This document shows, in pieces, positions 22,201 to 32,864 of a stretch of DNA of 64,000 nt; within the stretch, counting starts at the first letter, position 1; every line of letters starts with the position of its first letter. The DNA is from Pelodera strongyloides. Taxonomy: Eukaryota > Nematoda > Chromadorea > Rhabditida > Rhabditidae. The stretch lies in NCBI GenBank assembly GCA_036852015.1, contig JAANDG010000346.1, positions 62,001 to 126,000 on the forward strand, in the 5' to 3' direction. Made by a program: the position numbers and the translations under genes. The notes beneath the pieces were generated by a model. It worked only from the letters and a program-made list of their open reading frames with translations, did no database searches and was not told where the DNA came from.

Positions 22201-22701
22201 TTCCTGAATACGGGAAGTTTAGAATAGTGTAGAGCCGCTCCAACCAAGACTAAATGTATAGGCATTGGAATTCTGCTAGCCATCCTCTCATAAAATATAT
22301 AGTAAGCAACTGCATTAATATGTTTTATGATATGTTTATAAAAATAAAAGTATTTTCCTGGATATCGATGTAAGTATGGAATCAATTTATGTTGATGTTT
22401 ATTGCTGGAGTTCGTCGTCTACTTTGCTCAGGACCTGTGATGTGCAAGCAATAAGCTTTCACACTTTATTAAACCCACAGCGTAAACCATTTATAACTTT
22501 ACTTATTTAACAAACCTGTAGTAGAACAATATCGGGATCGACCAAGCAGATATGCTTGATAATTTTAAAGAGTCCATTGTTGACCCTTCGCCCAGAATTC
22601 CAAATATTAAATGTCATTACACGAAGAAGTTGAGCCGGTTGTCCATAATATTGAGCTATCAAGAATGGCAGTAGTAAGAAGATTATTAGAAAAATCCTCA
22701 T
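19202..22701 (-). CDS. secreted endonuclease/exonuclease/phosphatase (EEP) fold protein, complete, eight exons, 335 aa
   Basis: Metal-dependent phosphodiester hydrolase of the DNase I / sphingomyelinase / exonuclease III superfamily. Exons: 22701-22516, 22203-22090, 21700-21594, 21110-21025, 20751-20610, 20237-20125, 19832-19718, 19346-19202; every phase fits. N-terminal signal peptide (MRIFLIIFLLLPFLIAQ), so secreted or luminal. EEP landmarks in order: VMTFNIWN (Asn), DIVLLQEVD with the metal-binding Glu at residue 63 (exon 2 start), WGVHADYRAYGPYAAFN, IIVGGDFNSPSHLDW (Asp/Asn pair), GGWKFEWPATK, DRIDFIYYRS, and the terminal WPSDHYAVVVEF (Asp-His). All expected catalytic residues are present. 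No domain beyond EEP is seen. Substrate (DNA, RNA, lipid or phosphoester) cannot be told from sequence. The intron before the last exon holds a foldback. Confidence 0.92.
19420..19597. repeat. TTTAAAGCG foldback element in EEP intron 7
   Basis: AGCGAAATACCGGTTTTTGA at the left and AAAACCGGCCGGTATTTCGC at the right; the left arm lacks the GGCC of the right arm, so it has a small deletion. Confidence 0.85.
20285..20375. repeat. palindromic unit AGCCTCCCA...TGGGAGGCT in EEP intron 5
   Basis: Starts AGCCTCCCAGTGGGAGGTGA and ends CCCAACTTGGGAGGCT, with GACACGCAGAGACAAATT inside. A close second copy is at 21380-21460 (intron 3), sharing GACACGCAGAGACAAATTTT. Confidence 0.75.
21380..21460. repeat. 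second copy of the AGCCTCCCA unit in EEP intron 3
   Basis: AGCCTCCCAATGGGAGGTGT then CTGTGACACGCAGAGACAAA; matches 20285-20375 over most of its length but lacks the closing inverted copy. Confidence 0.7.
21888..22072. repeat. foldback element, GGTATAACATCCG subtype
   Basis: AAAGTGGTATAACATCCGAT at the left pairs with ACCGGATGTTATCCCGCTTT at the right. The outer arm differs from the AAATACCGGCC subtype but is still matched by its own mate. Core: TATGCAAATAAATGCGG. It lies in EEP intron 2, just beyond the exon ending at 22090. Confidence 0.85.
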
Positions 22702-22836
22702 GACCTAAAGGCACACCGCTGGAACCTGAGACATTTCATATTGTTTCGAAAACATTGCATGAATAGAAAATACTCAAATTCTCGGAAATATGTCACGATC
22801 TCAGAGTGAACCATTCACAGATTCACAGGAAAGTGG

Positions 22837-22956
22837 AAACCCCGCTATGGCCCCGATTATTTTGGAAAAGACCCCGATATGGCCCCGATAATTTCCAAAA
22901 ACCGCGATATGGCCACGAGTATTTTCCATAGAACCCCGATATGGCCCCGAACAAGG
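22837..22956. repeat. minisatellite of CCCCGATATGGCCCCGA units
   Basis: Four units of about 30-34 bases, each with CCCCGATATGGCCCCGA plus ATTATTTTCCA-like spacer. It begins 136 bases upstream of the EEP start codon. Shortly after, ATCGGGGTTTTTGGG is a partial inverted match. Confidence 0.9.
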
Positions 22957-23732
22957 CCGGATTTTTTAGGGACTTGATCAGCGCTCTATCGGGGTTTTTG
23001 GGTTCCCATGATATTGAAACGAGTTTGCATTTGATAAAACAGAACAGACAACAAATGATGGAACCACTAGCTTATATATACATACATCACATTGTTTGCG
23101 GCTTATGAATTGTAATGAATAAAAAATAATCATACAAAAAAAATAAGAACAATATGCTATTCATATGTGTATGTAAAAGGAGAGCAATGCTATAGTTTAT
23201 TAATTTCATAGAACAAAAATATTTTTTATTATGTTTTATTGAAAATGTTGTCAAAAGAATGTTTCCTAAGACAATGTTCTTCACCTTCACAGAAACAAAA
23301 AACCGACAATGTAATAGGACAAATGAAGACAATTTGAATGACAATATTTTTTTAAAGTGAGAATAAAACGAGGAAATTTTCCATTTAACGATGACCTATA
23401 AGATCATTCTAATCTATATTCATTTGCATTTGGAAAAGATCAATTACTATTTATATTTATTCTTTGTAAAATAGAAAACGCGTAAGCAATAACGATAACG
23501 TGCCTGCCATGACCACGATGGTCTGTCTGGACTGAGAACGTCTAACGCTAAAATAGCACCTATCTTTGAGTTCGATCTACGCAAAACGGCATCTCAGGTG
23601 TAATATACACACATAACATAGCAGAAGCCGCGCATGGCAACAAGTGCACAAAAACAGAAAAGATGAAAAGTGAAATTTGAAAATTGAAATTAGTGAAAAT
23701 TTTTGTAAAGTTAATGCACTTATTAGAGAGAA

Positions 23733-23779
<47 letters not shown>

Positions 23780-24193
23780 GCCAGACGAAGAGAAAGAGGG
23801 TGAGTGTGACTCGTTATCTAATGCAATATGTTTATTATTTAATAACAAACAAAACTATGCACCAACAGGAAATAACAATGAATCTAAGATTCTATGATGG
23901 TCAGGAGTCGGGACACTAACCACGTCATTATTTAAAAACGCAAACTTCCCAGTGCGTCGCAGTCAAAACAAAAGAAAATTTGAAAATAATTGAAAACTAA
24001 AACCATTCGTTATTCAAAAAGTCGTCTATACGATTAGACGGAATTTGGCACCTTTTTCCATCTTATCGTTATCAGTTAGCCATACAATCAGCTGTGTTTT
24101 TGCTTGCCAGAAATTGAATGATTTTACGATTGCAAGTGGTTTACGAGGGAATGCGGAACATAGAATTCTCCATCCTTCGCAGAAAATAATAAC

Positions 24194-24327
24194 CTGAGGT
24201 CATATTCACCACACAATTCCCCATAGGAAATTCCCCGTCTTTTTCTCTGTCTGTCTCACATTAGAATGCTATTTTCTGTACCCAGGGAATATTTCCCCGA
24301 GGGAATCGGAGTGTGAATATGGCCTCA
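24194..24327. repeat. MITE with TGAGGTCATATTCACCAC ends
   Basis: TGAGGTCATATTCAC at the left and GTGAATATGGCCTCA at the right are inverted repeats; the inside has AATTCCCCATAGGAAATTCC and ATTTCCCCGAGGGAA. About 134 bp. Other copies: 24858-24992 (opposite orientation), 34995-35126, half copy 10318-10384. Confidence 0.88.
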
Positions 24328-24857
24328 TGTAAGACCTGCTGAGCCCACTTTGAATAAGCAAGATGCAAGTAAGTAAGAAATACATTTATGGTTGTGAATG
24401 TTGCGTCTTGGCGTTTATTGGAAGAAAAATGGGCTAAATATAAAGCATTTCGGAATTCGCAGAACTTCACAAAAGTATATTTCTTCTAATCGAGTGGTTG
24501 TATTCAGCAGAATAATTTTTTTCTCGAAAATTCGCCGGAAAGAAAAGCCAGAAATCATTAATAACTCAAGATGAAAAGTAGACATGTGAACGAGTAAATA
24601 TGTTTGCAATATATTTTATGAACCTTAGATGTTTTTATTGAAGTATTGTCTTGGCAAAGTGTACCATGTCACAATCATCAAGACTATCTAATCACCAGAA
24701 TATACAACACTGCGCAAACAAAGGGAAATATTAGTGCAGAGTAGTGAGACGTGAGACCATGCGCTATCAGCTAACAGGTTATATTCTGTGATAGAAATGT
24801 GCAACTTATACTATGAAATGTCCTTGTCGGGTAGTCTGAATTGCACCGTCATTTTGA

Positions 24858-24992
24858 TCAGAGGCCATAGTCACCACTCTGATTCACTCGGGGAACTATT
24901 CCCTGCGTACAGAAAATAACATTCTAAAGGGAGGCACGCGGAAAAAAAGACGGGAATTCCCCATGGGGAACTGCGTGGTGAATATGGCCTCA
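24858..24992. repeat. MITE with CATATTCACCAC ends, inverted copy
   Basis: Starts GAGGCCATAGTCACCAC and ends GTGGTGAATATGGCCTC, with the internal blocks of the 24194 copy in reverse order. The two copies are only 530 bases apart. Confidence 0.88.
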
Positions 24993-26110
24993 GGACCTCA
25001 GAAGCCTAAAGATACTAGCCTATGTGTCAAAGAGTCAAAGTCCGTGCAAGACCAAGAAGCACGCAACCCAAGTTCGGATCCCGTCAGTCACAACACGGAA
25101 ATACCATATCGTGAATAAAAATTTAGGGCGAGCAACTGTCCTTGTTTGATTTGTTTGTCATGCAGTCCATGAAGTAGCGTACTGTAGGTTGCTGATCTTG
25201 GAGTCAACATCGATTACCTATTATAAAGAAGCTTGGGCTCCCTCCGGGCGGTGTCTCTTGGCCGATGTGAGTAGAGAGTAGAGGTACAGAGTATGTGACT
25301 TCCTCTGCTTGTCTGCTTGTCAGTACTCAATGAGCCCTCTGGTACTCTCACTTACCGTCTGCCAAGTGTTATACACATGTGACCATTATTTTGTGCTTTA
25401 TTGTTAAACCATTTGTGGCGGCACTTCTTGTTTATTCATTACTTTATAATCTCTCATTGATTTGTTTTGCAATTCGCATTAGTTCATAATTTCCAGCTTA
25501 TCTGGCCTTGATAATGGGGGCTCAGGGCTCAGGCGAAACATCGCTGATTATTTAAAAGATAAACTACATCTTTAACTATCAACAAATCGAGATAGTATGT
25601 TAGTTTTGTCTTGACTATGAGCTATACATATATGGAATTCTTTGGTTCTAGTTAATAACGTTGACTTTGAATAAAATACTTTCAACGTTGTTACTAAAAA
25701 AGTCGAGTTTCTTAAGAAAGATTTATTGAATACATTCAAAGTACATAATCAAAAGGCAACCCTAAGACGGCAATGCGTATAAAAACATCCCATACTTTCA
25801 TAATACAGGCAATCGTAGTTGTATGGTATATCCAATGTGCGTATGTTTTGCACGCTGGCACACGTAAACACATAGTACTTATTTATTATATAATTATTTT
25901 TGCCTAAAAAGTCCTCCCAAAATTCTGCTGAAGTTGTTGCATGTTGTTTGCGCTACGTCGTTCGTTGAATGCTTAAACATAGTCACGCAATTTTTGGTGG
26001 CCAAAGTTTTGGGACGAAATTATCCGTAAATAAACATCATAACTTGTGAATCCATACTTCCAGGAGGGACCATGATTCCCTCACCGGGTGGTGGTTTCAA
26101 TGTTGCCACA

Positions 26111-26175
26111 GGCCAGACTCGAACCAGGGTCGTGTGCGTTAGAGGCGAACGCGCTAGCCATGGGACCACCCGCCC
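26111..26175 (-). repeat. tRNA-derived SINE-like unit
   Basis: On the minus strand GGGTGGTCCCATGGCTAGCG (A box) and CCTGGTTCGAGTCTGG (B box), about 65 bases overall, closely similar to 1781-1842. No classic cloverleaf with CCA-ready stem, so SINE-like. Confidence 0.55.
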
Positions 26176-27529
26176 CCACATGTCTAACAATACGTGAAAA
26201 TTAGATTTATGCATATTTTTACGTGAATTAATAATTCTTCACAAACGTTGGGATCTCCTTTTCTCTGCGCTTCCCCGCACTTCCTTCTTTGTAATATTCG
26301 CAAAGCTTTGCATAATAAAATTGGCCGGTCCGAGGGACGTGCGGGCCCCGATTTAGAATAGGTCGCCTCGTCAGAAAACATAAAAGTTACCCATACCTTG
26401 TAAAGCTTTAATATTATAACTCCCTCTCTCTCTCTCTTTCTCTTTCGCTCTCCCTCCTGTCTCTCTTCTCTCTCTACGAACTCTCTCTCATAATTCAGTC
26501 TCTCACATAATTCAGTCTCACTTTCTCCATCGTTACTTCTCCCTGTCTCCCTTCTTTCTCTCTCTCCCTCCCTCTCCCTCATAGCTCTCTCTATTTCTTT
26601 ATCTCTTTCTCTCTCTCCCTCCCTCTCTCTCTCACCCTACACACGTCAACTAATTAGCCTTGACAACACAAATGAGAAGTTCTATGTGAAGAAAGGCTGG
26701 CTCTTCTTCGAGAAACGCAAATTGCCCGATCTTTTATCTCCGAAATAGAATGCACCTCTATCCGAAGAGCTTGAAAACTCGCACATTTGTTTTTACTACG
26801 CAAACTCAATACTATGAATGTTAAGGGAAACTAGGGTACTGTAAGCGGAAGCTTTAGCCTAAGCGTAAGCCTACGTCCTTACTGAAGCGGCACATGCAAA
26901 CCACTCTGATTAAAGCGGTGTAACGGCCGGTTTTTCAACCTATGCTAGACGCTGTATTTCCATATGGTGTATGCAAACGAATCCAATTAGACTAAAATAA
27001 AAAATAGCTCAGTATCGCGCAGTTTGCATATTAACCACTCCCTCTTCAAAAGAATGGGTGGATATAATATTGTTCTGTCAAGCTACATTATACTTATTAT
27101 GTAATGTACTTAAACGCTTAAACCCTTTTCCATCTATATTTTCGTGCTTCTAAGTCCTTAATCACTTAATACAATACTAACACTAAACTAGTTATGTATG
27201 TATTACTAATTGTAAGTAGGGCTGGCTAGTACTTTGTGTTTTGAGGTATAATTCAACAAAACTTATCCAATATAAAAAAAATGTGTAGTGTTATTTGGGC
27301 TTATTGTCGAGAGCTGGCTCGAGAGGCTGTGAAAAAAACCCGAGAGAATTGATCCACTAAACAAACAATTCGGCCATTCAACAGTTCTTTTTTTAAGCTT
27401 TCCAGCTTGTCGAAACACTTTAGAAATATAGTCTTTAGTCGTTTTTGCCAGACTTTTTCCACTTCTAGAGAGCTGGATCTGCATGTAAAGTTTTGCAAAG
27501 TCCAGGTTTTCGGGCTGGGCTAATTGTTT

Positions 27530-27705
27530 AAAGCAAAATACCGGCCGGTTTTTGAAACATATCGTGCACAGCTGATTTCTTACGTATTTATGCAAATTTG
27601 CCCGAATTTAGCTCGATTTTTTTATGTTCATTTGCATAAGCTGCATGCATAAGAATGCCGGTCTACTCGATATGTTTCAAACACCGGCCGGTGTTTCGCT
27701 TTAAA
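27530..27705. repeat. TTTAAAGCG foldback element
   Basis: AAAGCAAAATACCGGCCGGT pairs with ACCGGCCGGTGTTTCGCTTT; inside, TTTGAAACATATCGTG pairs with CGATATGTTTCAAA. The core has CATTTGCATAAGCTGCATG. Confidence 0.88.
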
Positions 27706-28278
27706 ACTTGTACATTGAAAATCACAAAGCCTTTTGGCCTAGCAATAAGTAAGAAAGCGGATCGTGAAAACTGCGATATGTCGTTTCCGAAACACTTTTC
27801 CCCACTTCGAGTGAACTGCTCTACACCGACGAAACTTGGCGTGCAAGCCGCGTGACAATACAACGGCGTGCAGCGTGCATTTGGCGACGTGGTGGCGTGC
27901 ACAAAAACGGTACGGCGTGCAAATTGCCCGCCAATACCACGGCGCCAATTTTCTCGTTTTATGAAAATAGCTATCATGAGGTCATACCTTTCTAGGGTCA
28001 TCTACAAAGCTCCACTAATATTATCTAGAACTGCGGACACATTTTATTCATATGATGATTGTGTCGTAATAGCACCAGCATCTATGGGAGTTTTTAGAAA
28101 TTTTGTTTAAAAAGATCTGTTTTGGGTGCACAGCATTCCGCTATGATTCTTGATGGTTTTCCTTGTAGAACTACCCTTATTTATGTAAGTTCTCGCAAAC
28201 CATAAACATCAGAAATTATTTCTTACTTGAATGAAATTTTCCTTTATAGTTCTTATTTTGCATTCGAAAACGTCACCT

Positions 28279-28407
28279 TTATGAACCCATTTTTCGATCA
28301 TCACTGGGGTGCCAAATCAAATTTTCTCTTATGCAATCCCCGTGCACCAGGAACAAGTCGCTCAGTACATTTGCATCTTTTTTACATCTTTTTTGGGCAG
28401 AACCATA
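28279..28407 (-). other. candidate exon (unrecognised)
   Basis: After a good acceptor (GATTTTCAG) a 42-codon open stretch reads KRCKKDANVLSDLFLVHGDC then IRENLIWHPSDDRKMGS to a stop; a GT after ATGG (28287) could instead end it. The hydrophilic/hydrophobic pattern looks coding. A rival reading on the + strand (FENVTFMNPFFDHHWG) also starts at a good acceptor, so the strand is not certain. Confidence 0.35.
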
Positions 28408-28619
28408 CTGAAAATCATTGAAATATGCTATATGCACCATTTTTGTCTTACTGTCACATTTTCAACAGATTTTTTTGAAATACTAATACTTATTTAATTA
28501 TATTTATTGAAGAAAAGGTCTGGTTAGGTCTGTAGTGTGTAGTCTGTATCACAGCGGGTACGCAAACCTTTGTACAATTTATTAGTTGCAAGAACTTATA
28601 TATCTTGGTGAATATTTAC

Positions 28620-28705
28620 TTTTCGATCGTCCTTGTAGTAGATCTAGTTGGATGACCATCGCATTTAACTTGACAATTTTGTTTCGAAGAAATCGTGTTA
28701 ATTTT
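28620..28705 (-). other. candidate 86-nt exon (frame undecided)
   Basis: Acceptor AAATTTCAG and donor GTAAATAT enclose 86 bases open in two frames: KINTISSKQNCQVKCDGHPT (polar) or KLTRFLRNKIVKLNAMVIQL (helical). Splice sites are the main support. Confidence 0.3.
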
Positions 28706-29104
28706 CTGAAATTTAATAGGTAAGAAATGGTACTCTTTATATAATGAGAATAATGAGGTATTGCATTTTCTCGGTCAATAGTGGGAGAAAGGGATAATCC
28801 AATTTGCACTCTTTATGTAAAATGCATTACTTGGGCACACATATTAATTTTCCGCAATAAAATCATATCCAGAATCAGTACACTTTTTCTCGGTATGAAT
28901 TGTGTTTAATGGACCAAAACCATCGGAACCGAATATCCTTGCTCCTTACTAAAGTTTGAAAATATTCTTATTATTTTTGTTTATATTTTTAATTATAGTT
29001 ATTTTTAAAGCCTACCAAGGTTTCCGAAGAAGTTGTAGTTCTAGTAATTTGCTTGTATTACGCGCTGACTCCGTGAAGCTACCAGATTATGGTTTAGCAA
29101 AGTT

Positions 29105-29241
29105 TTAAAGCAAAAAACCGGCCGGTTTTTGAAACACATCGAGTACACCAGCGTTCTTATGCAGCGCATGCAAAGGAACATAAATTAGAATAAAATCGAG
29201 TTAAATTTGATCAAATTAGCCGGCAGGTATTTTGCTTTAAT
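29105..29241. repeat. TTTAAAGCG foldback, right arm shortened
   Basis: AAAGCAAAAAACCGGCCGGTTTTTGA at the left; the right end is only GCCGGCAGGTATTTTGCTTTAA, with the CGATGTGTTTCAAAAACC part deleted. Confidence 0.75.
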
Positions 29242-29257
29242 AAATTTACCGGGATGT

Positions 29258-29425
29258 ACATAGGGAACAGATGAACCACTTGATAACCGTCCCCTTGTTT
29301 TTCGACGGCCAACCCATTTGGTGACCACATTTTGACTTTATCTTGACCAAGTTTCCTAGAAAACCGTCGTGAACTGGTTACCACATGGTCACCAAATGGT
29401 CACCAACCAGTCACCAAATATTTTT
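29258..29425. repeat. GGTCACC-rich dispersed repeat (best copy)
   Basis: AAAACCGTCGTGAACTGG is followed by ACCACATGGTCACCAAATGG and TCACCAACCAGTCACCAAAT: an 11-12-base unit (TGGTCACCAAA) repeats in tandem. Related copies: 54179-54305 and, weaker, 250-490 and 2700-2830. Confidence 0.75.
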
Positions 29426-29694
29426 TTTCGGTGAAAACCATTAGGGTATTTCGGCAATTATTTCGTTTTCCGTTGTGTATAATAAGCTTGTCTCCATGTC
29501 TCTTCTCTTCGTATGGTCGCTCGCCCTTTTCAACTTTTCAACATGAGTTTCGTCAACTTTTCTGTACTTCATGCACAACCTTTATTTTGTTACAAGAAAA
29601 TGAAAGAGCTCCAAACAATAACAAGAGATGCAATAACACTGATGTGTTAATTCCCTTATGATTTATAAATAGTAAAAAAAAGTGCACAATGTGC

Positions 29695-30219
29695 TTATTT
29701 TTGCATTGTTTTCTCGTCGTCATGATCCAAGACGTCGCCCAGAGGAACGGCAACAAAACTGTGATTAATTGTTGCAGAAAATTAGTCAAAAGTTGTAGTT
29801 TTCGTCCCCAGTTTCTAACAAAGTTTAAAGCGAAATACTGGCCGGTTTTTGAAATGAACAGCTGCATTTTATATGCATCTATGCTAAGCGGGGTCGAATT
29901 GGGGTCTATTTTTTATGCTAGATTATACTAATTTGCGTATGTTGCATAAAATGAAGATGTCCACGATGCGTTTCAAATACCGGCCGGTATTTCCCCTAGG
30001 CCTAGGCATAAGTTTTTTTTCAGAAATTCTAATAATTGCATGTTCTCGACCCCCTTCGTGTACTATGTTGTCCAGGTCCTTATTGCTTCTTCAAGCTTCA
30101 CTTCTTTGTTTAGAAACGTCCTTGCGTCCTCTTTTCTTCTTTTACATAATGTATTCATCCTCGTTCCTCCCTTTTTTGAGACGACCAGCGCTTTTTGGGG
30201 TGGAAAGTTCAAGTGACAT
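29695..30219 (-). CDS. candidate two-exon small reading frame, possibly a borealin C-terminus
   Basis: An ATG at 30219 opens MSLELSTPKSAGRLKKGR then NEDEYI and ends at a GT donor (30146); it joins in phase to 29758-29695 after a CACAG acceptor, reading FVAVPLGDVLDHDDEKTMQK and stop (45 residues). The IFVAVPLGD block after an S-T-P segment recalls the C-terminal domain of borealin (human EIFLTVPVGG, recalled from memory), a chromosomal passenger subunit. No upstream acceptor in frame was found, so it may be a separate small gene, the end of a longer one, or chance. The intron holds the foldback 29825-29999. Confidence 0.28.
29825..29999. repeat. TTTAAAGCG foldback element
   Basis: AAAGCGAAATACTGGCCGGT pairs with ACCGGCCGGTATTTCC; inner arms TTTTTGAAATG / GCGTTTCAAAT are partly diverged. 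Confidence 0.8.
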
Positions 30220-31256
30220 GCAAGTTGTAAGTATTTAGTTTTCCATCTCTCAACTTTTCTTGTAAAGATTTTTACTCTCACTGGTTTGCTTTCTATGAGG
30301 CAAGATCCAAAATCTCACAGAAATTTGCATATACATGGAAGTGCAAAATTATCCAGTGTAATTTTTGTAAACCACATAATACTGATTGGGTTTTGCACGT
30401 AGATATAGAAGTAGAACAGAGCTCTATGAAAATTTGAAAACTCTAATTTTGGCACCCACCGCTAATTGTTCTAATGCTAATTACGACCTTACGACTGACC
30501 CTGTGTTACGGTTTCCTTCACGCTGTTTTCATATATTTTCCATATCCAAAAAAAATTGAACCGTTCAAGAATCAATCATGAGTGCAAAATTATCCAGTGT
30601 AATTTTGCAATCATGAGTACCTATGAAGTGCTCAAAATGTACAATATATTTTTTTCTGATCCCCCGTTTCCCTCTTTTTATATTCAATAAAGTCTAATAT
30701 AATCCGCGTTATCTATCATGTATTTATTCAGTTTTCTTAATCTTAATCTCGTATTAAGCACTATGTTTACTGTGGCAAAAAGAGGGCCATTTCATGTGGT
30801 CACAGATTATTATATGTATTTCATGTATTTCTTTTAAACGTTGTTAGTGTACATTTGGTATTAGCCCGTTTTAAATCTTAATTTTCCACTTTGATTTAGG
30901 CAAGAGAAATTTTTTGATATTATTATTGTGTAATATTGTTATTAAAATAATTAGATATATGTTCTGTTCTCTCTGGAGGTTTTTTTGCCATCTTTGAGGT
31001 ATAGCAGGAAGGAGCAAAAATGCCTGAATAATACAAAAAAAATTTTTCCGAAAATGAGCACTGACTTTTTTAAAAATCATGGTGAATCCATGCATAAACA
31101 ATATCTATATAAAAATCCACAATGTATTTAGTATCGAGCTCTTCTTTAGTTCCCTGTGCTTCGCTGTACTTTTAGATAAGAAGATAAGCAAACCTTTGCA
31201 ATGACTGCGTCGCAAAGACTACAAAATTTTTTGATATTAATGGTGTGTGTTTTCTT

Positions 31257-31426
31257 TAAAGCGGTACAACAACCCATTCTTGAAACGAATTTTGATAGCT
31301 TAATTCACACGTGGTACATGATGTGATCTACTGTTGTCGATTTTTTTTTATTTGAACCGGACAACTATTTGCATATAAAGTATGGGAATGCCTCATATTC
31401 ACAAATCGGATGTTATACCGCTTTAA
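31257..31426. repeat. foldback element, GGTACAACAACCC subtype
   Basis: AAAGCGGTACAACAACCCATTCTTGAAACG at the left; CAAATCGGATGTTATACCGCTTTA at the right. Arms have drifted, so pairing is partial. Core: TTTGCATATAAAGTATGGG. Confidence 0.65.
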
Positions 31427-31656
31427 TTTTGAATGTTTTTATCCACTCATAGTATAGCGTACTCTCTTTAATCTTTATGTTCAGTTGCAAGTGCCAAAAG
31501 TAGCAGACATGCGATAATGAGTTCTGGTTTTGACACTTTTTTTACATTTTCGCAACCATCGCCAAAACGCAACAATGACCAATTCATGAGACTTTTATTA
31601 TATAAAAATTGAGTTATATTTGCGCGTCAAAACATCAAAGATTAATCAAAGTAGCG

Positions 31657-31913
31657 TTACTCAGAATACTTGGAATTGGAACGTGGGCATCTTCCTTGCG
31701 CAACCTTTACAACGATGTTCTTGCGCGACGCTGGAGAAATCGCGGTGTTCGTGCGCCCGGCAGCTTTCTTAGTCTTCGCACATCGTTTGGGACGGTGAAC
31801 TGACCTGTGCTGCACAAGATTTCCTTTTCTTTTTCTTGAGATTCCAAATACCTGTACCGTTTTTCACATTGATTCTCCGACAGCATTTTCATCATATCAA
31901 TTTTCTCGAGAGC
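31657..31913 (-). CDS. candidate 3' end of a small basic protein gene, two exons with a 47-nt intron
   Basis: Exon 31913-31852 (acceptor GTTTAG, donor GTATTTG) reads ALEKIDMMKMLSENQCEKRY; exon 31804-31657 continues in phase as RSVHRPKRCAKTKKAAGRTN then TAISPASRKNIVVKVAQG and stops at TAA. The intron is exactly 47 nt, the typical short nematode intron. The product end is strongly basic and Ser/Thr-rich, as in chromatin or spindle proteins; GRTNTAISP loosely recalls a Thr-Pro block of borealin, but this is weak. Upstream exons were not found with certainty; open stretches at 32864-32739 and near 33450-33390 are candidates. Confidence 0.45.
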
Positions 31914-32738
31914 CTAAACTTTTAAATATCGACAATTGCGATACCATAGAATAGTGTCGAAATGTAACGCTGATCTAACTATCAGAGATAGAATCCCTTG
32001 AAAATGGTGTGTCAGGGTGTCAAGTGTCAAGCATCGAAGGTGGTAGACACCCTTCGAGACGTACCCTTGTGGGTTTATCAGAGCTCGTGAAATGCCAGAT
32101 AAGAAATTAAGTAACTTCGTTACATAAAGTCGATTCTTATTCTAGGTAGAGCCGTCAGTGCTTCACTGAACAATGCCAATTAACCACATGTTTACACTAT
32201 TATCCACCTTCTCTACCGCCTAGTACACTTTCTGTCGTCTTCTTCTCTCTCTGTCTCCCCCTCCCTCTCTCTCTCTCCTCTCTCTCACACACTCTTAAAG
32301 GGGACGGCTCCATGAAAAATGAATCACTAGCGTATTCTTTCTGTCTGAAGAGAAATATTCTAATTAAATAGCATGTACAAAATTGTGCGCAGAATTTTAA
32401 TAATACATATGCTGCATTGCCTCTCAACGAATGTAAGGCTCCAATTATACGCGGGCGAATATTAAGATGCATTGTTAAAGCTTTTGCCGATTAACATATT
32501 GTTCTACTTGAGTTTGTTTGATATGGCCAGAATCCAGGGACGCGTAGTTGTTCTATGTATATGTTACAAACGGCGGTGTTTTTCTTTCGCTCATTACTTC
32601 TCGGGTTGTTATGTTTTGCAATTTTTAAATACACAATTTTTATCAGAATTAAAAACTCTCCAAAATGAGCTATATCTCATTTGCTAACTCCACAATGGCT
32701 CATTGCCATTCCCTTGAAAGACTAAAGTCTATTAAACT

Positions 32739-32864
32739 TTATTCTTGATTAAAAATGTTTCCTGCTCTTGCATCTCGCAACTTTCGTTTGATATTGTCTT
32801 CTCTTCTAATATCAACGTCAATGATGACACGATTTCTGATGTCTTCTAGTTCTTCAATTTGCAT
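32739..32864 (-). other. candidate coding stretch (charged helix)
   Basis: An ATG at 32864 opens 41 codons: MQIEELEDIRNRVIIDVDIR then REDNIKRKLRDARAGNIF and stop, with the heptad-like charge pattern of a real helix. The stop lies inside an AATAAA. It could be the first exon (with a missed donor) or the end of a gene upstream of 31913. Unrecognised. Confidence 0.35.

Larger units (their letters stand above)
22957..28278. other. gene-poor stretch rich in repeats
   Basis: No exon could be supported. Contents: a (GA)n tract at 23723-23777, two CATATTCACCAC MITEs (24194 and 24858), a tRNA-like unit (26111), CT-rich sequence 26420-26640, a half foldback at about 26913-27035, a foldback at 27530-27705 and a GGCGTGC-rich stretch at 27835-27960. 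Confidence 0.5.
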
